Shown here: one piece after another, positions 56,441 through 64,000 of the stretch
Numbering within the stretch: the stretch's first letter is position 1
How the letters are laid out: each line of letters starts with the position of its first letter
Assembly (NCBI GenBank): GCA_963932465.1
Contig: OZ010799.1
Coordinates: 162,312,761 to 162,376,760, forward strand
Origin: Maratus speciosus
Taxonomy: Eukaryota > Arthropoda > Arachnida > Araneae > Salticidae
Direction: 5' to 3'
Length of the DNA stretch: 64,000 nucleotides
Notes under the pieces: model-generated
Database searches by the model: none
Told to the model about the DNA's origin: nothing
What the model saw: only the letters and a program-made list of their open reading frames with translations
Position numbers and translations under genes: made by a program

Positions 56441-57475
56441 CAATCAACGAAATTCGCAAATTTTCCGCGCCTGATCAATGAAATTCGCGATTTTTCAGCG
56501 CTCGATCAAAGAACTGTTCGATTTTTAAAGCGCTTGTTTGACAAAACTTGCAATTTTTTAGAAACCGATCGAAAAAATTCCAGATTTGTCCGCACCCGAT
56601 CAATAAAATCCTCTTTTTTTTTCGTGCTCGATGGACGAAATTTGCGATTTTCCGCCTCTAATAGACGAAATTAACAATTTTTCAGCACCCGATCGACGAA
56701 ATTTCTGAATTTTTCACCCCTAATCGATGAAATTCGCGATTCTTATCTGGCTCTGGCGAAATTCGCAGATTTTTTCCCGCGGCAATTTGACAAAATTCGC
56801 CCTTTTCTCTCGCGATAAACTGATGAGACTCACGATTTTTTCGCTGCCGATCAACGAAATTTTAAATTTTCCCGCGCATCATAGACAAAATTCGCGATTT
56901 TTCCGTGCCCGATCAACGACATTTGAGATTTTTTCATGCCTGATCGAAAAAAGTCGGGATTTTTTTTCGTGCCCGACCAACGTTATTCGCAATTTTTCGG
57001 AGCCCCATGGACGAAACTCGTGATTTTCCGTGTCCGATCGAGAATATGCGATTTTTCCGACCCTGATGGACGAAATTTTCGATTTTTCCGCGCCCAATCA
57101 GCAAAATTAGCGATTCTTAACTAGTTCTGACAAAATTTGTAATTTTTCTCCCGCGGCAAATTGACGAAATTCACGATTTTTTTTTCTCGTGATACACAGA
57201 CGAACAAACGATTTTTCATAAGCCGATCAACGGAATTTGAGGTTATTCCTCTACTAATCGACAAAATTCGCGATTCTTAACTGACTGATGATATTTGCAA
57301 TTTTTGCCGCGGCAAATTGACGAATTTCACGCTTTCCGTGCCCGATCAACGAAATTTGCGATTTTTTGCAATCCTGATCGACAAAATTCGCGATTTTTTT
57401 GCGCCCGAGCAAGTACATTCGCAATTTTTCTTAGTCCAATCAACAAAACTCGCGCTTTTTTCGTACTAACTACCC
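56440..57475. repeat. ~42-bp degenerate minisatellite
   Basis: Around two dozen irregular copies of a unit like CGATCAACGAAATTCGCGA followed by TTTTTCCGCGCC. Phase drifts and spacers vary. Because the unit is almost free of stops it opens ORFs in several frames on both strands (56387-56674, 56727-57023, 56879-57097, 57295-57519). Their proteins are repeats of FAIF/NSRFF-like strings and are not genes. Confidence 0.88.
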
Positions 57476-57835
57476 ACTTACATAGAAACATAGGCAAATA
57501 TCGTAAAAAAAATTTTTAACAATGAGAAAAATTGTTTTTTCAAAAGTATCTAAATGATGCAAAAGAAAAAAAAATGGTCCCAATTTCGTCTCCCCAAAAA
57601 ATCCAATACGCCGAGGTTTAACTTATAACTAAATCGAAATTTATTTCTAAATCAATAAGTAATTTCATTTACATTAAAGTATGGCACAAAGAAATGTACT
57701 AATTATCAGTGGAAGAATAACATAACGAAATTTTACATTAGCCATCCAAATATGAGGAAAAAATTGAAAAAAATGTCATGAAAAAGCAAAGAATATTTAT
57801 TATTCATTTACAGGGCCACACAAAATAAATCCGAA

Positions 57836-59130
57836 ACATTCTAAATTGCGATTTTTACACAATCTCAGGAAGTTCCGAACCGATTTAAAAAATAATGGTG
57901 TCAAAATAATAGTAACAGACCTTGCTTCAAAATAAGCTATATTTTATGTCGGTGGTACTACCCCAAAGGGGATGCAGGATCAAAAATCGTTCTAAAAATG
58001 CGATTTTTGTGTTACTAAAGGGCCTATAAACATGGAATTTGGCATGGTAGTTACTTATAACATATAAATGATCTCTAACAACATTTCCTAAAAATATCGA
58101 AATTTAAAAGGGATGAAAATGCGCGAAAAGCGTTCTAAAAACGTTCTCAATTGTGATTTTTACACGATCTCAGGAAGTTCCGAACTGATTAAAAAAATAA
58201 TGGTGTCAAAATGATATTAACAGACATTGCTCCAAAATAAGCTATATTTGATGTCGGCGGCACTACCCCAAAGGGGTGCAGGAGCAAAAAACGTTCTAAA
58301 AATGCCATTTTTGTGTTACTGAATGGCCTATAAAAATGAAATTTGGTATGGTAGTTACTTATAAGATATAAATGATCTCTAAGAACATTTCCTAAAAAAA
58401 TCGAAATTTAAAAGGGGTGAAAATGCGCGAAAAGCGTTCTAAAAACTTTCTAAATTGAAATTCTCAGGAAGCACTAAACCAATTTCAAAAGTAATGCTTG
58501 GAAATTGATGTTGGCAGCTCTTGCTCAAACATATGCTCTATTTTATGTCGGTCTCTACCAGTTGGGTATTGCAGGAGCAAAAAACGTTCTAAATTGCGTT
58601 TTTTGTGATACCGCAGGTGCTGGCAACTTGAAATTAGGCATGGTAGTTATTTATAAGATATAAATGATCTTTAAGAACATTCCCTGAAAAACACGAATTT
58701 TAAAAAGGGTAAAAATGGGCAAAAAGCGTTTCAAAAACGTTCTAAATTGCGATTTCTACGCAATCTCCGGAAGTATCAAATCGATTTCAAAAGTAACGGT
58801 TGGAAACTGTGGAAATGGATGGTGACAGCTCTTACTTTAACATAGGCTGTATTCATGTCGATGTTACTGTCACCTGGAGGTTGCAGGAGCAAAAAACATT
58901 CTAAATTGCAATGCCCTAAAAATGTCCTAAATTACGATTTCCATGCAATCTCAAAAAATAATGAACCTATTCCGAAAGTAATGGTTGCGAATCAATTGTG
59001 TGTGTCAGTTTCTGATACTACACAGACTACATTTTAAGCTGGTGCCACTACCACTTCGGGTTTGACAGGAACAACAAGCGTTTTAAAAACCCTTTAAAAA
59101 CTTTCTAAATTACGTTTTAAAAGGAAATGC
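57836..59130 (+). repeat. ~300-bp diverged tandem array
   Basis: Units begin at TTCTAAATTGCGATTTTTACAC-type sequence near 57836, 58140, 58440, 58735 and 58923, with more partial units to 59130. Each continues with CAATCTCAGGAAGT, AATGGTGTCAAAATAATA, ATGTCGGTGGTACTACCCC and GCAGGAGCAAAAAACGTTCT. Divergence grows to the right and the last units are shortened. Non-coding. Confidence 0.85.
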
Positions 59131-59405
59131 AAAATATACGTCGATACAATTCTTGCTTTCAAATGAGTTCGTTCGGTGCTACATCAATATGCAACGTAGA
59201 AAATTTCAGCCCAGTTTTTAAAGTCAAAGGGCAAATCGAGTAGGCTCGCTAATGCCCATACCAAATGAAACACCGAAATTCCTATAAATAAATTTTGTTA
59301 GTGAGAAAAACTCGAAATAGATTATCGTTGCACTCACATTCTGGAGCTACAACGAGAAATTATTCAGGGGTTACAACGTCTATTCCATAACCATAATCAA
59401 GTGAT

Positions 59406-59698
59406 CAATGTGTTCAAAACTAGAACGAATGGTTGCAGACAACTATAAGATCGTCATTCCGGCCGACAAAAGATCAGCCGGAGAGCATGAACGAAGGTTT
59501 AATGCACCTCAAGTCAATGAAATTGCAGTGATAATTGTGGATAACAAATATAGCCATCGTGATATCTTTATTCAACGCCCAAGCAATGAGCTGAAACACT
59601 GCTGAAATTGGTGAAACACATCGCTTAAGGAGGCTGGTCCTCATGTCATAAAGCGTGCAATATATTGTGACCCGGGCAACGCAGGGTATTGCAGCTAG
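59406..59698 (+). mobile_element. Helitron 3' end, family 2
   Basis: It ends CTAG (59695-59698) followed by T. A hairpin ACCC/GGGT (59670-59673 with 59684-59687) within GACCCGGGCAACGCAGGGT lies seven bases before it, a typical Helitron terminus. The 5' end (TC start) was not located; the start given is only the start of recognisable coding. Confidence 0.75.
59408..59605 (+). pseudogene. Helitron RepHel fragment (family 2)
   Basis: The frame contains VADNYKIVIPADKRSAGEHE, RRFNAPQVNEIAVIIVDNKY and RDIFIQRPSNELKHC. This is the conserved segment before the Rep domain in arthropod Helitron proteins (R-A-D-K-R-P...G-E-H-x-R-R-F-N-A-P-x-x-x-E-V-A-V). The frame ends after 65 codons and runs directly into the Helitron 3' end 90 bp further, so Rep and helicase are both deleted. 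It differs from the Helitron at 41.6-46.3 kb in 3'-end sequence. Confidence 0.8.
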
Positions 59699-59799
59699 TT
59701 AAAAAATTAAATTCGATTCTTTTGCTGAAAAACATTATCAAGAATTTTTTTTTTAAATTTTTAATATTTAAATTTTTAATAATATTTATTTTTTTTTTT

Positions 59800-60770
59800 T
59801 TTTGAGAAAAAAATGGAATTTTACGCGTCGTCTCAGAAATCTTCGAAATGCCCCTGCGTCTCCCATATCAATGAAAATCCCTAATATTTTTTATAAATGT
59901 TTGGTTTATATATATAAACAAAATAGAGCATCGAATTTTATATATTTGAATTTAAAGGTAAAAAAAAAATCAAAATCTCAAAATTTTTTCGAAAAAATTT
60001 CAAAATTAAAAAAAAAAAAAATTTTTAACCTTTAATTTCAAATATATAAAATTAGATGCTCTATTTTATTTCTATATATAAACCAAACTTTTATAAAAAA
60101 ATATTGGTGACTTTCATTCATATGGAATGCGCAGGGGGTCACTTCGAATATTTCTATGACAACGCGTAAAATTCCATTTTTTTCTCAAAAATAAATTTTA
60201 TTTTATATTTTTTTTGTGATAAATGCATGCCATAATGCATATAATGTACCCTTGAATAATATTTAAGATGAAATTTACAAAAAAAAAAAAAAAAAAAAAA
60301 ACATGAAAAATTTTGAAAATTTGAAAAATTTTCGAAAAAATTTCAAAAATTTTCATTTTTTTTTTTACTTTTAAATTTAAATATATAAAATTAGATGCTC
60401 TATTTTATTTCTATATATAAACCAAACTTTTATAAAAAATATTGGGGATTTTCATTCATATGGAATGCGCAGTGGGTCACTTCGAAGATTTCTATGACGA
60501 CGCGTAAAATTCCATTTTTTTCTCAAAAATAATTTTTTTTCTGATAAATGCATGCCATAAATGCATATAATGTACCCTTGAATAATATTTAAGATAAAAT
60601 TTACAAAAAAAAAAAAAATGAAAAATTTTGAAAATTTGAAAATTTTTCGAAAAAATTTCAAAAAATTTCATTTTTTTTTTTTTACCTTTAAATTCAAATA
60701 TATAAAATTCGATGCTCTATTTTATTTCTATATATAAACCAAACTTTTATAAAAAGTATTGGGGATAATA
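59800..60770. repeat. Large palindrome continued by direct repeats
   Basis: 59800-60005 (AAAATGGAATTTTACGCGTC ... ATATATTTGAATTTAAAGG) is inverted at 60030-60185. The inverted form then recurs as direct units at 60381 and 60698 (landmark AAATATATAAAATTAGATGC), spacing ~345 and ~317. A-runs lie between. ORFs 59802-60035 and 60452-60661 are repeat products. Confidence 0.85.
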
Positions 60771-61499
60771 TTTAAGGTGAAATTTACAAAAATAAAATAA
60801 AAATATTTTTAAGGATTTTAAACTCCACTGTCCCCTTAAAATAGGGTTCAGCTTAAAAATCTATTTAGTGATTTACTGTATAAAATATGACTGTATGTAT
60901 TTACTCCACGTTAATTTACTTATTTTTTTTCCTACAAGATTATAACAGTCAATTAGGCTTTTCCTTTTATTCCTCAATTAAGCATTAAAAAAAAAAAAAA
61001 AAAAAAAAAACAAGAAAAGGGGAAAACAATGCGTTTAATATATTTTTATTCATGTTATTATCGCATTAAATTTCAGCGAAGAAATATTTACTTTAAATAT
61101 GTAGAATTTAAGACTGTTCTCAAGTGGAAAGTTTTCATCAAAGAAATTGAAATCACTTTTAAATTATAAAACTGTAATATTTTTCTGTAATTGAGTCAAA
61201 AGAACATTTCTCTATGGACTTTTCATTTTGCCTACGACTACATTTTCAAAGGGTGGAAAGCTTACACCTGTGAAAATGACCTGATTAGAAAAAAGTATTT
61301 ATCATTAAAAAAACTACAAAGCTTTATTATAATTATACCAAAATCATTGAACTTTAGTCATTTTCATTTAAACTACACTCTAATTCTCATTTTCAACTTA
61401 TATAAAGAAATGTAATATTCTAAATATTTTCAAACTATAGAATAATAAGTATATTTTTACATTCTTTAAAAATTTAAAAACTTAATGTAATAAATATGG
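60771..61499. other. Unassigned AT-rich interval
   Basis: It contains a ~24-base A-run at 60987-61010. The ORF at 61191-61415 has no recognisable domain. Confidence 0.4.
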
Positions 61500-61929
61500 T
61501 ACACATATTAGAATAGTATTTATTAATGGAACACATGGCGCTCTTCAGCTAGTATGAAATAACTCTGGGGAAACATTTAATGAATTACTTGAACTTTAAT
61601 AAGTGATGGATTCTGTAGTTATTCGATAAATATTGAGAGAACTCAAGCAAGAATAATTTAAAATGGATAATTATTCCTTTTTCTCAATGGTGTTGTGTTA
61701 CATATTATAAATTGAAGCATTGAATTTCGTATGACAATGAATTTATATTAGATTAAATTTAATTCTATTCATACATTCAAATCTTAAGAGGATTAAACAT
61801 GTAGGTTTGGGATAAATATTTCTATTGAAATTAATATATGATATTAGCATGAATATTTTCAAAATATAGAATAAAAATTATATTTATACATTCAAAAAAA
61901 AAAAATAAAAATAATAATGTGATATCATA

Positions 61930-62185
61930 CACTGTAAAAAAATCCGAATAGTATTCCTGTAGGAATCGGAAAAATAGTTGCCCTTATCGTACCGGAAAAT
62001 TTTCCGACCCAGCTCGGAATAAAATCCGTAAAAAAAGGAAACATTCATTAAAACGGTACTTTACGGATTTTACTCCAATTTTACGGATTTTATTCCGATT
62101 TTACTGATTTTATTCCGAGCTGGATCGGAAATTTTTCCGGTACGATAAGGGCAATTATTTTTCCGATTCCTACAAGAATTCTGGT

Positions 62186-62216
<31 letters not shown>

Positions 62217-62219
62217 GTG
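61930..62219. mobile_element. Hairpin MITE with CACTGTAAAA ends, copy 2
   Basis: The left CACTGTAAAAAAATCCG is inverted at the T-run ending TTTTTAGTG. The arms share AATCGGAAAAATAGTTGCCC, TTATCGTACCGGAAAA and CAGCTCGGAATAAAATCCG. Centre near 62075. A 27-base T-run lies at 62189-62215. Confidence 0.85.
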
Positions 62220-62277
62220 TACTGGAATGTGATGTATACACATACTAGAATCACTGCTCTGTTGTTCAGCACTGCTC

Positions 62278-62400
62278 AATATTATTTGTTATTGGAACAC
62301 ATATTAGAATATTATTTATTATTGGATCACATATTAGAGTATTATTTACTATTGGAACACAGATACTTCCAAAAATACTATTTATTATTGAAACACATGT
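62278..62400 (+). repeat. ~31-bp minisatellite
   Basis: Four units of TATTATTTATTATTGGAACA followed by CATATTAGA, with substitutions. The ORF at 62217-62414 (YYLLLEHILE repeats) is its translation, not a gene. Confidence 0.88.
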
Positions 62401-63230
62401 CGCTACTCAGCTAGTATCAAATAACTATTGAGAAACATTTAATGAACTTCTCGAAATTTAATACTTGATAGGTTCTGTAGTTATTCAATACGTATTAAAG
62501 GAATTCAAGCATAAATAATTTTAAAATGGTAATTAATTCTTTTCTTGAATGGTGTTGTGTTACATGTTATTGATTGAAACATTGAATTTCGTACGAGAAA
62601 TACTTTATACTAGGCTAAATTTAATGTTAGTCACACATGAAATTTGAGAGGATTAAACATGCAGAACTGCGATAAACATTTCTATGGAACTTAATGAATA
62701 ACATTCAAAAGTTCCTGCAAAATGTTGTTTAAATAAGCTTCATTTGAGAATATGAATGACATTAGCAAAACTATAATGTAAGCAGTCAGTAAATTAATTA
62801 TTATTAATTTAATTATTACTTACTATATAGTAATATAATAGCTATTTAGTAATACAATTGTAATCCGTATTAGAATACTATTTATTATTGGAACACACGT
62901 CGTTATTCAGCAAGTATCAAATAACTATTAAGAAACATGTAATGAACTACTCGAAATTTAAGACGTGGTGGGTTCTGTAGTTATTCTATACGTATTAAGG
63001 GAATTCAAGCAAGAATAATTTAAAAGGGATGATTAATCCTTTACTTGAATGGTGTTGAGTTACCTATTATTGATTGAAACATTGAATTTCGTAAGACAGA
63101 AAAGTTATATTACGCTAAACTTAATGCTATTCATAAATACAACTTAAGAGGATTATGCAGATCTGTGATAAATATTTTTATGGAAGTTAATGAATAACAT
63201 TCAAACGCGAATTTCACAGCAAAATACTGT

Positions 63231-64000
63231 TTGACCGATAAGAGTTTCATTTTTTTTGACACAATAAACTAAAAATAGTGAGAAAATACCACTTTTTTTC
63301 CACACGAAAATATACCTGCATTGTTTAATCAAAAATATGTCAATTAATAAAGCAAAAGTTAAAGTAAAAGTTAGTGGTGTTCAGAATGTTGTAGTAATTA
63401 GCGTTTTAGATTTTAAATTAGTCAAAATTAATCATTAGAATAATATTTTAAAGTAATGCGCAAAAATGGTGTAAATGCTTATAAAGGGGCCCTAGGGCCC
63501 CCCATAAAAATATGAGGGTGTTTGTCTAGGGAGTAACGACGGTAGTAACTTCAGTAACGACGTCAGCAACCATTTTTTGCGCGAGCGTCAATCGTCAAAA
63601 ACTGTTAAGTGGTTAAGTGGGCTTCATTTGAGAACATAAATTACATTCCATTAAATTACAATTTACATTGGCAAATACATAATGAAAGAACAAAGTATAT
63701 TAATTGTTCTTTAATGTTTTTAAAAAGAATGTAACTGTGTAATGAACGAAGTTTTCTTTGCACAGAAAATGCAGAATTCAACAAATTGTATTTGATAAAA
63801 CAAAATACAAAAATACATAATGTTTTATAATATTGAAATGTAATATTAGAGCACATGAATTGTACATGTTTTATTATGAGATATTGTTAGAATCTGAAAT
63901 TTAATATAAATGTTCCTCTAACAAATATTTGTTTACATCATATTTTGATTCAACTATTTACAACTGCACTATATTTTTGCGAGCATTCGAATAAATCTGT
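63231..64000. other. Unassigned AT-rich interval
   Basis: It contains a short GC palindrome GGGGCCCTAGGGCCCC at 63486-63501 and related GTAACGACGKYAG phrases (63533-63570). No gene. Confidence 0.4.

Larger units (their letters stand above)
61500..63230 (+). repeat. Three diverged copies of a ~350-bp unit
   Basis: Copies at about 61500-61840, 62335-62710 and 62860-63230 share GGAACACATGKCGCT, CAGCTAGTATSAAATAACT, GATTCTGTAGTTATTC and GAGGATTAAACATG in order. A CACTGTAAAA MITE (61930-62219) lies between copies 1 and 2. Confidence 0.8.

Noticed and set aside
61191..61415. 74-codon plus ORF as a small gene
   Set aside because: No domain, no repeated family and AT-biased composition; length is not unusual for this DNA.

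Overview
The window is AT-rich, intron-scale eukaryotic DNA with no intact host gene that I can support. Almost everything recognisable is mobile-element debris or tandem repeat. The mixture of families (Tc1/Tc3/mariner, piggyBac-like TTAA elements, hAT, Helitrons, Penelope-like elements with GIY-YIG domains, a Ty3-type gag relic, tRNA-derived SINEs) and a degenerate multi-copy zinc-finger protein of arthropod type point to an arthropod genome. I would guess an arachnid such as a spider, but this is inference from element content, not from a host gene.

Layout. 1-5.9 kb: a tandem 327-bp repeat whose units each carry a tRNA cloverleaf, a CTCF-like motif, a palindrome cluster, a 340-bp duplication, a Tc1/mariner-type element with a SINE inserted next to it, and a short TTAA element. 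5.9-16.7 kb: a diverged repeat field, a piggyBac-type MITE, a gag relic, several MITEs, and two copies of an internally deleted Tc3-like transposon. The second of these copies is interrupted by a 501-bp TRIM-like LTR element. 16.8-26 kb: dispersed repeats, a second SINE, a Penelope GIY-YIG fragment and a 1.6-kb decayed Tc1 element. 26-31.2 kb: a Penelope-like zone with two more GIY-YIG fragments and five of the six hammerhead-like ribozyme motifs. 31.2-40.1 kb: small MITEs, then a foldback-type structure with ~328-bp subrepeats, invaded by a Penelope-like element whose reverse-transcriptase relic lies between long inverted arms. 40.2-46.3 kb: a 314-bp duplication and two Helitrons in head-to-tail contact, the larger with a decayed PIF1-type helicase. 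47.5-52.7 kb: a second copy of the piggyBac-type MITE, a ~10-copy 285-bp satellite with signs of a dimeric higher-order pattern, and a mariner-type MITE. 52.9-64 kb: a hAT MITE with perfect 8-bp target duplication, the zinc-finger pseudogene, a ~42-bp minisatellite, a ~300-bp tandem array, a second Helitron family's 3' end, and further palindromic or tandem repeats.

No operon or pathway is present. The functional logic is that of parasitic elements: autonomous relics (Tc1 transposase, Helitron helicase, Penelope RT and GIY-YIG) beside many short derivatives with matching kinds of ends. The most interesting items are the recurring pairing of Penelope GIY-YIG ends with hammerhead-like RNA folds, the TRIM with a paralogous empty site inside this same window, and the foldback element built from tandem subrepeats.
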